DNA of 64,000 bases from Fidelibacterota bacterium (GCA_947475895.1 CANJMF010000012.1:19866-83865); one strand, 5' to 3'; positions 42,618 through 52,451 are shown, counted from the stretch's first letter. The notes: generated by a model not told the origin, from the sequence alone. Numbers and translations: made by a program.

Positions 42618-43745
42618 TCACGCGTCGGCGGGGTTCGGAACAATAGGATGGTGGCGCAGCCGCCATCCCGGAGACCCAATCATATACAGCCCCATGCCGA
42701 CCGGCAGCAACGTCACAAGATACATCAGAGGAATAAAGAGCGAATCTGTGCCCGCAAGGTTCAGTGTCCCCAAGGCGGCGGCCTGAAAGGTAATGGCTGC
42801 GCCAATCGCCAAAACCAGGCGCGTTGTCTGTCCGCGGCGGTTAAAAGGCCCCGTCAGAAGGAAAGCGAGGGCTAGGAGGGCGTAACTGAACACATTCAAC
42901 GGCCCAACCAGCCGCTGATGGCCTTCTGCCCGCATGCGGGCGGCGTTACGAGCCGTAATCTTGTCGGCGGGCACGGCTCTCAGCAACTCCCAGGTTGAGC
43001 GGTCACGAGAATCGTCACGGCTCCCACTGGCCTTGTCGAGGTCGACAAATGAGAACGTATAACTGTCAAAATAAGCCACGGACAATTTGGCGGTGCCGCG
43101 CACCAACTCCTGCCGGCTACCGTTGGACAGCAAGATACGCATGCCCTGATCGTTGTCGTTGGTGACAATACCGTGCTCGGCGATCAACGTCATGGTTCGG
43201 TCTTTCGGCCGTGCGTCATGGACCAAAATGCCCGAAAGCTGACCGTTCCGATCGCGCGCGCGGATATACACGGTCAATCCATGAGAGAGCTTATTGAATG
43301 ACCCTTCCCGCAACAGAATTTGCGAAGCATCGCTTCGCAAAAGCCACTGCACGTCCTTAAACGCGGTGACGCATGCGGGAACGATATAAAGGCTGAGCAC
43401 GAAGGCCGCGACCATCGTGACGCCAGCACAGAAGAGAGCCGGTGCTGCGAGGCGCGCGCGGCTGATCCCCGCCGCTTGCGCGACCACAAGTTCGCGATCC
43501 GAGGTGAGCTTGCTGTAAACGAACAGCACCACGAAAAACAACGCGGCCGGCAAAATCGTCAGAAGAAAGCTTGGCAGCAAGAGCAAGGTGAGCTTCAGCC
43601 ACGCCGAGACAGACAGCCCTTTGCTGACAATGAACTGCAGAAATTGCAGCGATTGCGTAAGCCACACCAGAAAGGCCAACGCGATGCTCACCAAGACGGT
43701 GCCAAGCGCGAGTTGGCGAAAAATGTAGCGTGTAATGTGAGACAT
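42618..43745 (-). CDS. lptF: LPS export ABC permease LptF
   Basis: 375 residues. Three N-terminal membrane segments (IFRQLALGTVLVSIALAFLV and on), a periplasmic jellyroll of about 170 residues, and three C-terminal segments fit the LptF/LptG plan. SDRELVVAQAAGISRARLA is typical of LptF. The start may be any of ATG 43745, 43754 or 43757. In many alphaproteobacteria lptG lies between lptF and lptD, but here only 11 nt separate them. Confidence 0.9.
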   Translation of the reverse strand: MSHITRYIFRQLALGTVLVSIALAFLVWLTQSLQFLQFIVSKGLSVSAWLKLTLLLLPSFLLTILPAALFFVVLFVYSKLTSDRELVVAQAAGISRARLAAPALFCAGVTMVAAFVLSLYIVPACVTAFKDVQWLLRSDASQILLREGSFNKLSHGLTVYIRARDRNGQLSGILVHDARPKDRTMTLIAEHGIVTNDNDQGMRILLSNGSRQELVRGTAKLSVAYFDSYTFSFVDLDKASGSRDDSRDRSTWELLRAVPADKITARNAARMRAEGHQRLVGPLNVFSYALLALAFLLTGPFNRRGQTTRLVLAIGAAITFQAAALGTLNLAGTDSLFIPLMYLVTLLPVGMGLYMIGSPGWRLRHHPIVPNPADA

Positions 43746-44046
43746 GAAGGGCATCATTTCGCGCGATTATAACGGCTGCTTCGACCAGTGGTAGCGTACC
43801 GACTCGACGTGGAATTAAGATCTCGTCAGGGCGGCATTTTAAATAGCTGTCGCGGGAGTTGCGTTTGGGAGAAAGGGCAGCCTGAAAAATTGTGGCGAAG
43901 CGCAAGCTGATGTTGTGAAACCCTCAAAAGCCTTGCCGTATTAGAGGTAAAGTAAAGAAATCGGACGAAATTTCAGGTATAATCTTTGTGAAAGTTACCG
44001 CTTGGACTTACACTTTTTTCGTTAACAGGGGTGTTAAAGGGGCAAC
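43746..44046. other. Divergent intergenic region lptF / secreted protein
   Basis: 300 nt without a supported gene, AT-richer close to the plus-strand gene (TTACACTTTTTTCGTTAACA at 44006-44025). It must hold promoters for both the lptF-rsmA unit and the 44047 gene. I see no recognisable -35/-10 pair or repeat. Confidence 0.4.
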
Positions 44047-44610
44047 ATGATTTCCAAGAAATGGACTGAATGCGCCACACGTGCAGCAATTGCTGCGCTC
44101 GTGCTCGTCTCCACGCCGTTCGCATCGCGTGCGGCCGAAGTTTCTCAATGTGTGGTACGCGAAGAAGCCGACGCTTTTCGAATGCGTCAATTGCAAAGCC
44201 ACTTGATGGTCGCGGCGCTCTCCTGCAACCAGAGCATCGCCTACAACAACTTTGTTGAACATTATCGGCCGCGTCTCGCGGCTGCCGGCAATTCCCTGAG
44301 GAGCTACTTTCAGAGAACTGGCGGCGGCGAACCCGCTTTGAATCGCCACATTACGCAACTTGCAAACGTCGCCGGTCTCTCACGCGCGGAAGCGCCCGAG
44401 AATTTCTGCTCTGATACCTGGACGATGTTCTTGTTGTTGGAAGAAGAGGAAGAGCAGCTACCGATCGTTGCGGCGAAATATCCATTATCGGGCACGCAAG
44501 GCCCGCAGGAATGCCGCGCCGTGGAAGTTGATCGGGCGCCGGGGTCGGACATCGCCGTTCCGGTTGCCACCCCGACCGGCCTGCCCGTCATCCGGACGGC
44601 CGCGCCTTAA
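44047..44610 (+). CDS. Secreted protein of unknown function
   Basis: 187 residues with a Sec signal peptide (MISKKWTECATRAAIAALVL, cleavage after SRA near residue 29). The mature part contains AFRMRQLQSHLMVAALSC and YFQRTGGGEPALNRHITQL, a helical pattern with three cysteines; this order is familiar from alphaproteobacterial conserved hypothetical proteins. AAAGGGG lies before the ATG. It is a single-gene unit with an excellent terminator. Confidence 0.75.
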   Translation: MISKKWTECATRAAIAALVLVSTPFASRAAEVSQCVVREEADAFRMRQLQSHLMVAALSCNQSIAYNNFVEHYRPRLAAAGNSLRSYFQRTGGGEPALNRHITQLANVAGLSRAEAPENFCSDTWTMFLLLEEEEEQLPIVAAKYPLSGTQGPQECRAVEVDRAPGSDIAVPVATPTGLPVIRTAAP

Positions 44611-44631
44611 GGCGTTTACGGGGGAAAGAAG

Positions 44632-44667
44632 AAACGCCGGCAGGTGATTGACCCGCCGGCGTTTTTT
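44632..44667 (+). terminator. Rho-independent terminator
   Basis: AAACGCCGGC and GCCGGCGTTT (10 bp, perfect) around 13 nt, ending in seven T. It ends the 44047 gene; the A-rich left flank allows use for the convergent ompA-like gene as well. Confidence 0.85.
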
Positions 44668-44691
44668 TATTCGATCTTGAGCGCGTAGCGT

Positions 44692-45774
44692 CTAGTCGAG
44701 AACGATCTCGACACGACGGTTCTGCGGCTCTTTCACGCCATCGCCCGTTGCGACCAAGGGTTCAGCTTCGCCCTTGCCGGCGACGATGATCTGGGAGTCG
44801 TTGAAGCCCAGCTTCTTCAATGCGGCTTTCACGGCAGCGGCACGGCGTTCGGACAGAGCCACGTTGTAGGCATCCGAACCAGACGTATCGGCGTGACCCG
44901 TCGCGTGAATAACGGCTTTGCCGTTCTTCTTTGCGTAGTCAGCGGCTTCTTGCACGATCTTCTGTGCATCCGTGCGCAAGCTCGATTTGTCAAAATCGAA
45001 GAACACCAGGAATTTCTGCGGCACTGGCGGCGGCGGCGGCGGAGCCTTCGGCGGCGGCGGCGGCGGTGGCGGGGGAGGCGGCGGTGGCGGCGGCGGAGCT
45101 GCTGCAGCCATTTTCTCTTCCTTCGGTCCGCCGAAGTAGAAGCGTACGCCCGCTAAGATATTGTGGCTGGCGTCTTTATGATTGTACGCGAGCGATGCCG
45201 GCGTGCCGTTATACGATGTGCTGTTCAAGTGAATGTAACGGTACTCGATGAACAAATCGGTGCGCTCAGACACGGCGCCCGAAATACCACCAATGGCTTG
45301 CCATTGGAACGCAGCGTCGTTGTCGGTAAACACCGGCGAACCGGTCGTCCGTACACGACGCCAATAATCTTTACCGACGCCGAGGCCGACACCGATATAG
45401 GGCTGTACGCGGCTGCCCTGGTTGAAGTCATAGAGCAAGTTGCCGGAGAAGCCGAAAACGCTCTGCTTGCCAAGACCGTTCGCGCCGTTGATGGTTTTTA
45501 CCGTGGCATCGCGAAAGCTCATTTCAAATTCTGTGCGGAAACCGCTGTTGAACTTGTAACCAAGCGCACCATCAGCAATCCAACCGGTGTCAAAATGAAT
45601 ATTGCTTGTGCCGGCCGGCGTCGTCAGCGGACGGTTTACAGATACGACATCCTTCTCGGGCTTATGCACGCCGATGCCGGCGCCTATGTAGAAACCTTCA
45701 TCGGCGGCGTAAGCCCCCGACGCCATGGCGACACCGGCAACGGTGGCCAACAAGGCGCTTTTCCATTTCATCAT
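44692..45774 (-). CDS. OmpA-family outer membrane protein with polyproline linker
   Basis: 360 residues. Signal peptide (MMKWKSALLATVAGVAMASG), an eight-strand-type beta-barrel (about 25-215, e.g. EGFYIGAGIGVHKPEKDV, TDLFIEYRYIHL), then a linker with two proline runs, and a C-terminal OmpA-like peptidoglycan-binding domain (about 250-360: FFDFDKSSLRTDAQKIV, GHADTSGSDAYNVALSERRA, NRRVEIVL). It should anchor the outer membrane to peptidoglycan. GGAG lies before ATG 45774. Long (258 nt) upstream spacer. Confidence 0.93.
   Translation of the reverse strand: MMKWKSALLATVAGVAMASGAYAADEGFYIGAGIGVHKPEKDVVSVNRPLTTPAGTSNIHFDTGWIADGALGYKFNSGFRTEFEMSFRDATVKTINGANGLGKQSVFGFSGNLLYDFNQGSRVQPYIGVGLGVGKDYWRRVRTTGSPVFTDNDAAFQWQAIGGISGAVSERTDLFIEYRYIHLNSTSYNGTPASLAYNHKDASHNILAGVRFYFGGPKEEKMAAAAPPPPPPPPPPPPPPPPKAPPPPPPVPQKFLVFFDFDKSSLRTDAQKIVQEAADYAKKNGKAVIHATGHADTSGSDAYNVALSERRAAAVKAALKKLGFNDSQIIVAGKGEAEPLVATGDGVKEPQNRRVEIVLD
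45023..45097. repeat. Proline-coding repeat in the OmpA-like gene
   Basis: GGC-rich tracts on the plus strand encode two proline runs of 16 and six residues separated by KA. Tract length can vary by slippage in units of three bases without loss of frame. Confidence 0.7.
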
Positions 45775-46032
45775 GTCAGTACTCCAGAGAGAGTTTACGG
45801 ATATTGCAGTTGCGCACAGCAACCATGGCGATAGGGTCGCCCCGTTACAAGGGCTGAAAACCTGGTTTTATTAAACAAATTCAGAGTGTTGCCCTTATGC
45901 ACCTTGTAGTTGATGCGTGTGCACACCACCGGAACGTTAACGACCGTAACGGGAGAAAGTTACGCGCGTCCCCTGTCTATTTTTACATAAAACTTCCGGC
46001 GAAACTCGTTAACCGGCGCCAAACGACGCGAA

Positions 46033-47445
46033 CTAGTCGATGACTTTTCCCGGGTTCATCAGATTGTCGGGGTCGAGGGCACGTTTGATTCGGCGAATCA
46101 GGTCGACTTCAACGGCATCTTTGTAGTGCTTCATTTCCTCGACCTTCAAAAGGCCGATGCCGTGTTCGGCAGAGATTGAGCCATTCATGCTGACGACAAG
46201 ATCGTGCACGACGCGGTTCATGTCCGTCCATAGCGCGCGATATGCGTCGGCGTTTGCACCAATGGGCTGCGAGACGTTGAAGTGGATATTTCCGTCGCCC
46301 ACGTGACCAAAGGGCACGGGCCGCGATCCAGGGAAGTGCTGCTCGATCAGCGCCATGCCCCTGGTGATGAGCTCCGGCACCCGCGAGATCGGCACGGAAA
46401 CGTCGTGCTTGATGGACACGCCTTCATGCTTGGTGGCCTCGGGCAAGGACTCGCGCATGCGCCACAGCATATTGGCTTGCGCCTCGCTTTCCGCGATCAC
46501 GGCATTGGCGATGATGTCTTCTTCGAAGGCTTGTTCTAAGAGCGCGTCGAAACTGGCGCGGATCGCCGCGTCGGGACGAGAACTCGAGAATTCGACGAGG
46601 ACGTACCAGGGGTACGCTTCTTCGAACGGATCGGTCACGCCTGCGATGTGTCGCGAGCACATTTCGAGACCGATGCGCGGGATCAGTTCAAACGCGGTGA
46701 CGGCGTCGCCTGATACGGCGCGCGCACGGTTCAAGAGCTTCGTGGCGGCTTCAAGTTTGGTCAACGCGCATAAAGCCGTCGCCGTGTCGTGAGGCTTTGG
46801 AAACAGCTTCAAGACCGCAGCGGTTATGATGCCCAGCGTTCCTTCGGCGCCTACATACAGTTGGCGCAATGCATAGCCGGTATTGTCTTTGCCAAGGGCA
46901 CGTAGGCCATTCCAGATGCGACCGTCGGGAAGCACGACCTCGAGCCCCAGCACCAAGTCGCGCGCGTTGCCGTAACGCAGCACGTTCACGCCGCCCGCGT
47001 TGGTCGAAAGATTGCCGCCGATCTGGCAACTTCCCTCGGCGCCAAGGCTCAAAGGGAAAAGGCAGCTCGCTGCGTCGGCTTTGTCTTGAATGTCAGCAAG
47101 GATGCATCCGGCCTCGACCGTGATCGTAAAATTCTCGGGGTCGATGGCGCGCACCTTGTTCATGCGACCAAGATTGAGAACAATCTCGCCTTCGGCCGAA
47201 ACGGCGCCGCCGCACAAACCGGTGTTGCCGCCTTGCGGTACGACGGGAATGCGCGCCGCGGCGCACGCTTTCACAACATCGGCAACTTCCTGAGTCGATG
47301 CAGGGCGTACGACAAGGGCGGCCCTGCCTTTATAGAGGCCGCGCTCTTCGGTCAAAAAGGGCGCCATGTCACCGGGCGTGGAGACACACCCGGCGGCGCC
47401 GACAATTTCGAGAATCCGGTCGAGAAAGGTTTGATCGAGTGGCAT
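46033..47445 (-). CDS. FAD-binding oxidase, D-2-hydroxyglutarate/D-lactate dehydrogenase type
   Basis: 470 residues of the GlcD-like, vanillyl-alcohol-oxidase fold. FAD-binding signatures are PQGGNTGLCGGAV (about 75-87), GAEGSCQIGGNLSTNAGG and GAEGTLGIITAAVLKLFP; the C-terminal domain has VPFGHVGDGNIHFNVSQP and SAEHGIGLLKVEEM. These agree with D-2-hydroxyglutarate dehydrogenase-like enzymes, though D-lactate or glycolate cannot be ruled out. It starts 23 nt after the tsaC stop on the same strand. Confidence 0.88.
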   Translation of the reverse strand: MPLDQTFLDRILEIVGAAGCVSTPGDMAPFLTEERGLYKGRAALVVRPASTQEVADVVKACAAARIPVVPQGGNTGLCGGAVSAEGEIVLNLGRMNKVRAIDPENFTITVEAGCILADIQDKADAASCLFPLSLGAEGSCQIGGNLSTNAGGVNVLRYGNARDLVLGLEVVLPDGRIWNGLRALGKDNTGYALRQLYVGAEGTLGIITAAVLKLFPKPHDTATALCALTKLEAATKLLNRARAVSGDAVTAFELIPRIGLEMCSRHIAGVTDPFEEAYPWYVLVEFSSSRPDAAIRASFDALLEQAFEEDIIANAVIAESEAQANMLWRMRESLPEATKHEGVSIKHDVSVPISRVPELITRGMALIEQHFPGSRPVPFGHVGDGNIHFNVSQPIGANADAYRALWTDMNRVVHDLVVSMNGSISAEHGIGLLKVEEMKHYKDAVEVDLIRRIKRALDPDNLMNPGKVID

Positions 47446-47468
47446 CGCTTTATTCCAAAGATGCTCTA

Positions 47469-48410
47469 CTAAACGCGAGTGGCCGCGCGGCGCAAGCGGT
47501 CGTTGATGGCGGCTCCCAGCCCCTCCTCGGGCACGGGAGCGACGGCGATGGCGGCGAAACGTTCGGGGTCATCCAATTGATAAAGATAATCGAATAAATG
47601 TGCCGCTGCCTCGACCAGATCGCCCGTGGCGCTGAGATTGAGGGTGGCGCCATCTGACGGGCCAAACCCGAGCCAGGCCTCAGTTTTTTCTGGCCGCGTC
47701 GCGTTCATCCGCAGGGGCAACCGGGGCGCGTAGTGGCTCGCCAGTTGTCCAGGCGATTTCATCACGCCGCTTCCGGCGACACCGAGCTGGCCGATCACGG
47801 CCGTGAGCATTGCGCTGGTGACGGGGCCCGGACGCAAAATCGCAGGTCGTTCCGATGTGAGATCGACCACGGTTGATTCCAAGCCTTCGCGGCACGGCCC
47901 CCCGTCGAGCACCATGTCCACGCGCGTAAGACCGGTCACATGTTCGGCCCGCGTAGGGCTGAGCATGCCCGAGGCGTTGGCACTCGGAGCCGCGAGCGGG
48001 CTACCAAGGGCGCGAAGTAAATCCAGGGCCACAGGATGATTGGGCATGCGCAGGGCGATGCTATCGAGGCCGGCGCAAACCAATTTCGAAACGGGACAGG
48101 TATCTTTGCGCTTCAGGATGAGTGTCAGCGGCCCCGGCCAGAAGGCGCGCGCGAGTGCATGGAAGTGTGTGTTGGTTTCGGCGAGATCGTCGACCCAAGC
48201 GGCATCGGCGACATGAACGATGAGTGGGTTAAAGGCCGGCCGACCCTTCGACTCATATATGCGCGCCACCGCCTCGCCCTGTGTCGCATCTGCGCCCAGG
48301 CCGTAAACGGTTTCGGTTGGAAGTGCGACAAGCCCGCCATAGCGCAGGATGTGTGCGGCCGTTGCTATATTCGCCGGCGTCGCGGGATGAACCGTTGCGA
48401 TTCGGCTCAC
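47469..48410 (-). CDS. tsaC: Threonylcarbamoyl-AMP synthase, Sua5 type
   Basis: Makes threonylcarbamoyl-adenylate for the t6A modification of tRNAs. 313 residues: YrdC domain (about 1-200, LPTETVYGLGADAT, KGRPAFNPLIVHV, APSANASG) plus C-terminal Sua5 domain after the linker SPGQLASHYAPRLPL. The start is GTG 48410, overlapping the cysQ stop (GTGA); the longer frame to 48545 is excluded because it lies within cysQ. Confidence 0.92.
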   Translation of the reverse strand: MSRIATVHPATPANIATAAHILRYGGLVALPTETVYGLGADATQGEAVARIYESKGRPAFNPLIVHVADAAWVDDLAETNTHFHALARAFWPGPLTLILKRKDTCPVSKLVCAGLDSIALRMPNHPVALDLLRALGSPLAAPSANASGMLSPTRAEHVTGLTRVDMVLDGGPCREGLESTVVDLTSERPAILRPGPVTSAMLTAVIGQLGVAGSGVMKSPGQLASHYAPRLPLRMNATRPEKTEAWLGFGPSDGATLNLSATGDLVEAAAHLFDYLYQLDDPERFAAIAVAPVPEEGLGAAINDRLRRAATRV

Positions 48411-49198
48411 GGGCCCGCGTCCGCGAGGAAGGGTCCATTGAGAAATTGCGGCTTGCGATACTGCAACTCCACGCCGTCGAATGTATGCACGCGTCCGCCG
48501 GCGGCACGCACGACGGCATGGCCTGCGCCCGTGTCCCACTCGCACGTGGGTCCGAAGCGCGGGTAAAGGTCCGCGACACCCGACGCGATCAGGCAGAATT
48601 TCAGCGACGAGCCGATGACCTTCTTTTCCGCTACGTCATAGTTAGCGAGGAAGGGATCCATTTTTTCCGGAACCTCGTGCGACTTGCTGCCGGTGATAAT
48701 GACGCGTTCGGGCCGCGACCTCACCGAAAGCGCAGCGCGTTGCCCGTCGCGCCAGATTTCCGCGCGCCGTCCGTCTGATGCGACAACGCCGACATACGTC
48801 TCTTTGCGCACCGGTGCGTGAACAATGCCAAAAATGGGTACGCCATCATGGACCAGTGCAATGTTCACCGTGAAGTCGTCGCCACCCTTAATAAATTCCT
48901 TGGTGCCGTCGAGTGCGTCGACAAGCCAAAAGTTCCCGTCGGTGAGCGCCGGAATTTGCCCGGCGGCGACGCGTTCCTCGGCAACGATCGGAAACGAAGG
49001 CGTGAAGCTTTCCAAATGCGGCAGGATGATTTCTTCCGCGGCGTGGTCGGCTTCGGTAACAGGCGAAGTGTCGGCTTTGGTATCGACGGCAAAGCCTCGG
49101 GCACGAACCTCAAGAATGGCTTTACCCGCTTCATTCACGACGGGCAGAAGATGATCGGCCCACCGGGCAAGAAGCGCTAAGTCGAGGTTCGAGGTCAT
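48407..49198 (-). CDS. cysQ: 3'(2'),5'-bisphosphate nucleotidase CysQ
   Basis: 263 residues of the inositol monophosphatase fold. Metal ligands are in VAEER, WLVDALDGTKEFIKGGDDFT, and CEWDTGAGHAVVRAAGG. CysQ removes the toxic pAp formed during sulfate assimilation. Coupled by a 4-nt overlap with tsaC, and divergent from pepA with a 105-nt spacer. Confidence 0.92.
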   Translation of the reverse strand: MTSNLDLALLARWADHLLPVVNEAGKAILEVRARGFAVDTKADTSPVTEADHAAEEIILPHLESFTPSFPIVAEERVAAGQIPALTDGNFWLVDALDGTKEFIKGGDDFTVNIALVHDGVPIFGIVHAPVRKETYVGVVASDGRRAEIWRDGQRAALSVRSRPERVIITGSKSHEVPEKMDPFLANYDVAEKKVIGSSLKFCLIASGVADLYPRFGPTCEWDTGAGHAVVRAAGGRVHTFDGVELQYRKPQFLNGPFLADAGP

Positions 49199-49303
49199 AT
49201 GAGGCTTTCGTTAGAGGAGCTCAAAAATAGCGACCGGCGTTGCTTTGTCTACTAGGGGTGCCTAACTTAAGCGTGTCCTTGGCCGAACCAAATCGGGGTT
49301 TCG

Positions 49304-50779
49304 ATGAATATCACCTTCAGCAAGATCGCAATGCCCGCAACGGGTGCCGTTGTTTTGGGCGTCGCGGACGGATCGCGATTGAACCCTACGGCGGCCAAAC
49401 TTGATAAGCGCGCGAAAGGTGCCATCACACGCGCCATGAAGGACGCGAATTTCACGGGCAAACGCGACAAGACGCTCACCATCTTGGTGCCGGCAGGAAC
49501 GCGGTTATCGCGGCTGGTATTGTTGGGTTTGGGCGACATCAAAACCCTCGACAATGCGGGCGCCGAGCGCCTCGGGGCGATTGCTTATGACGCGGTCGCA
49601 GGCGATGCCTCGGCGGCCATTGTCTTGGACGGCGTAGGCTGTGGCCTGGCGGCGTATGTCGCCGGCGGTGCGCGATTGAAGTCGTATCGGTTCACGAAAT
49701 ATCGCACCCGCGATGACAAAGACTCTCAGCCGAAGTTGAAAGCGCTCCTTGTTCAATGTGATTCAGCCGCCGACGCACGCAAGCTTTACGACGGTGTCGC
49801 GGCGATTGTTGACGGAATTTTCCTGACGCGCGATCTGGTCACTGAACCGGCCAACTTTATTTATCCCGAATCTTTTGTCGCGCGCGCGAAGGACCTGACG
49901 AAGGACGGCGTGAAAGTCGAAGCACTCGACGAAGCCGCCATGACCAAGCTCGGCATGGGCTCGCTGCTGAGCGTGGGGCAGGGCTCCGAACGTGAGTCGC
50001 AAATGCTCGTCATGCGCTGGAACGGTGCGAAGGATAAAAACGCCGCGCCGCTGGCGATCGTCGGCAAGGGCGTGTGTTTCGACACCGGCGGCATCAGTCT
50101 GAAAACGCCGCCGGGCATGTGGGATATGAAGTGGGATATGGCGGGCGCCGGTATTGTCGTCGGCCTCATGCGCGCGCTCGCGCGTCGTAAAGCCAAGGTC
50201 AACATCGTTGGAATTTGTGGCCTGGTTGAAAACATGCCCGATGGCAAAGCGATGCGGCCCGGCGACGTGGTAACCTCCATGTCGGGTCAAACCATTGAAG
50301 TGCTCAACACCGACGCCGAAGGCCGCCTCGTCCTGGCCGATGCCATGTGGTACGCGCAAGAACGCTTCAAGCCGCGCGCTGTGATCGACCTTGCGACACT
50401 CACCGGCGCGATCATCATGGCTCTGGCCGAACATTATGCGGGACTGTTCTCCAACAATGATGAGTTGTCCGATCGCCTAATCGCCGCCGGTAAATCCGTC
50501 GGCGAGCGCCTGTGGCGCTTTCCCATGGGCGACGAATACGATCGCGATATCAAGTCTCCCATTGCGGATATGAAAAACATCGGCGGCGGCAAGGCCGGCA
50601 GCATCACCGCCGCGCAATTCCTGCAACGCTTCGTGAAAAAAGATGTGCCCTGGGCGCACCTTGATATCGCGGGCGTGGTTTGGAGCGACAAGGGCACATC
50701 ACTCGCGGCCGGTGGCGCGACCGGCTACGGTGTGCGTCTTCTCAACCGGCTTGTCGCCGACTATTACGAGGAAGCATAG
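49304..50779 (+). CDS. pepA: Leucyl aminopeptidase PepA
   Basis: M17 metallopeptidase, 491 residues. The N-terminal domain is about 1-170. Catalytic residues lie in VGKGVCFDTGGISLKTP, WDMAGAG and NTDAEGRLVLADAM (the M17 signature). PepA in other bacteria also binds DNA. In many alphaproteobacteria it is found next to lptF; here five genes intervene, and it converges on the 98-residue gene. Confidence 0.95.
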   Translation: MNITFSKIAMPATGAVVLGVADGSRLNPTAAKLDKRAKGAITRAMKDANFTGKRDKTLTILVPAGTRLSRLVLLGLGDIKTLDNAGAERLGAIAYDAVAGDASAAIVLDGVGCGLAAYVAGGARLKSYRFTKYRTRDDKDSQPKLKALLVQCDSAADARKLYDGVAAIVDGIFLTRDLVTEPANFIYPESFVARAKDLTKDGVKVEALDEAAMTKLGMGSLLSVGQGSERESQMLVMRWNGAKDKNAAPLAIVGKGVCFDTGGISLKTPPGMWDMKWDMAGAGIVVGLMRALARRKAKVNIVGICGLVENMPDGKAMRPGDVVTSMSGQTIEVLNTDAEGRLVLADAMWYAQERFKPRAVIDLATLTGAIIMALAEHYAGLFSNNDELSDRLIAAGKSVGERLWRFPMGDEYDRDIKSPIADMKNIGGGKAGSITAAQFLQRFVKKDVPWAHLDIAGVVWSDKGTSLAAGGATGYGVRLLNRLVADYYEEA

Positions 50780-50782
50780 TCT

Positions 50783-51079
50783 CTAGGGCTTGGTGTGGCT
50801 GGCGCGCTTATAAGCGTAGACCTGCTCTGCGCCACGCGTGACACCATCATCGCCCTTGGCACCCAGGTTGGTGAAGAACTCGGCTATTTCTGCGGCTTGA
50901 ATCTCTGAACCCGCCAGCCGGAAGAGACCCTTGTCGGTGCCGTTCTTGAATTTGTGTACGTTAAAGAGCTGGTTTTTTGCGTCGGCTGACGTTCCGACCT
51001 CCCACTCTTTGTAGTTCCCGCCGTATTTGCCCATGAAATCCTGAAAATCGTTGAGGATCTCGGACTTAGTCTTGGACAT
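50783..51079 (-). CDS. Hypothetical 98-residue protein
   Basis: I do not recognise this protein. It starts MSKTKSEILNDFQDFMGKYG, has a compact alpha/beta look (EWEVGTSADAKNQLFNVHKF, then GSEIQAAEIAEFFTNLGAKG), no signal peptide and no cysteines. AGGAAGGGT stands just before the ATG. It is convergent with pepA (3-nt gap) and divergent from the DUF1015 gene (139 nt). Confidence 0.65.
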   Translation of the reverse strand: MSKTKSEILNDFQDFMGKYGGNYKEWEVGTSADAKNQLFNVHKFKNGTDKGLFRLAGSEIQAAEIAEFFTNLGAKGDDGVTRGAEQVYAYKRASHTKP

Positions 51080-51218
51080 CGCGCGGCACCCTTCCTAACG
51101 GTCGAAAACGTCAGGTAGGACCATAACCGCCGGTTACGACCGTTCAACACCAATTTGATGAATATCCACAGGCTTTTTGCGGTAGAACCCGCTAAACAGC
51201 GCGCCCGAGGATGCACAC

Positions 51219-52451
51219 ATGATCACATTGATTCGCCCCTTCAAAGCCTTGCGCCCCGCGCCCGACAAGGCCGCGGCGGTTACCGCGCCGCCATACGATG
51301 TGTTGAATACGGAAGAAGCGCGCACGCGCGCCGCCGGCAAACCACATAGCTTTCTTCACATTTCAAAGCCCGAGATCGATCTGCCGGTGGATACGGACCC
51401 TTATGCACCGGCGGTCTATGCGAAGGGCGCCGAGAATTTGCAGAAACTGATCAACGAAGGCGTGCTCATTCGCGAAGCCGCGCCCGCCTATTATGTTTAT
51501 CGCCTGAAGATGGGCGACCATACGCAAACCGGCCTCGCGGTCTCGGCGTCGGTGGCTGACTACGACACCAATCGTGTTCGCAAACACGAATACACGCGCC
51601 CGGACAAAGAAGATGATCGCGTGCGCCAGATCGAAGCGCTCAACGCGCAGACGGGCCCCGTGCTGCTCGCCTACAAAGCGAATGCCGGCGTGCAAGCGAT
51701 CATCGACGCCGCGACAAAAGCCGCGCCGCTCTACGACGTAACCGCCGACACCGGCGTGGTGCACACGATCTGGGCCATCACGGACCAAGTCTGGGTCGAC
51801 AAACTCACGGCATTATTCAATGCCATGAACGCGCTTTATATTGCTGACGGTCATCACCGTTCTGCCGCCGCATCACGCGTTGCAGCGGCGCGCCGTGGTA
51901 AAGCAAAGAGCGAGAGCCAAGAGTACTTCCTGGCAGTCGCGTTCCCGCACGATCAGATGCGCATCTTCGACTATAACCGCGTCATCCGCGACTTGAACGG
52001 CCTTTCGCCCGAAGCATTCTTGGAACGCGTGAAAGAGCGTTTCGATGTGACGCTTGCAAGCGCGCAAGTGCGCCCCGACACGTCCACGCGCTTTGGCATG
52101 TATATGGGCGGTCAATGGTATCGCTTGGATATCAAAGCTAAATACATCCCGTCGAACGATCCCGTTGCCGCACTTGATGTGAGCTTGCTGCAAGATAATC
52201 TGATCGCGCCCGTGCTTGGAATTACGGATCCGCGGCGCGACAAGCGCATCGATTTTGTTGGCGGTATTCGTGGTCTGGGCGAATTGGAAAAGCGCGTCGA
52301 TGCCGGCGAAATGAAAGTTGCTTTTGCCTTGCATCCCACAACGCTCGAGCAGTTGATGGCGGTGGCCGACGTCAACCAGGTGATGCCGCCGAAATCCACA
52401 TGGTTTGAACCTAAGTTGGCCGACGGCCTCGTTAGTCACGTTCTCGACTAA
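51219..52451 (+). CDS. DUF1015-family protein
   Basis: 410 residues, soluble. TLIRPFKALRPAPDKAAAVT with the following APPYDVL at the N-terminus, ALYIADGHHRSAAASRVAAA in the centre and FALHPTTLEQLMAVADVNQV with MPPKSTWFEPKLADGLV at the end are typical of the DUF1015 family (also named HTH- or SpoVK-linked in annotations without firm ground). The central ADGHHR is also seen in ParB-like nucleases; activity is not established. Confidence 0.9.
   Translation: MITLIRPFKALRPAPDKAAAVTAPPYDVLNTEEARTRAAGKPHSFLHISKPEIDLPVDTDPYAPAVYAKGAENLQKLINEGVLIREAAPAYYVYRLKMGDHTQTGLAVSASVADYDTNRVRKHEYTRPDKEDDRVRQIEALNAQTGPVLLAYKANAGVQAIIDAATKAAPLYDVTADTGVVHTIWAITDQVWVDKLTALFNAMNALYIADGHHRSAAASRVAAARRGKAKSESQEYFLAVAFPHDQMRIFDYNRVIRDLNGLSPEAFLERVKERFDVTLASAQVRPDTSTRFGMYMGGQWYRLDIKAKYIPSNDPVAALDVSLLQDNLIAPVLGITDPRRDKRIDFVGGIRGLGELEKRVDAGEMKVAFALHPTTLEQLMAVADVNQVMPPKSTWFEPKLADGLVSHVLD

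Noticed and set aside
45023..45097. GGC-rich repeats considered as a separate repeat element
   Set aside because: They code the proline linker of the OmpA-like protein in frame.
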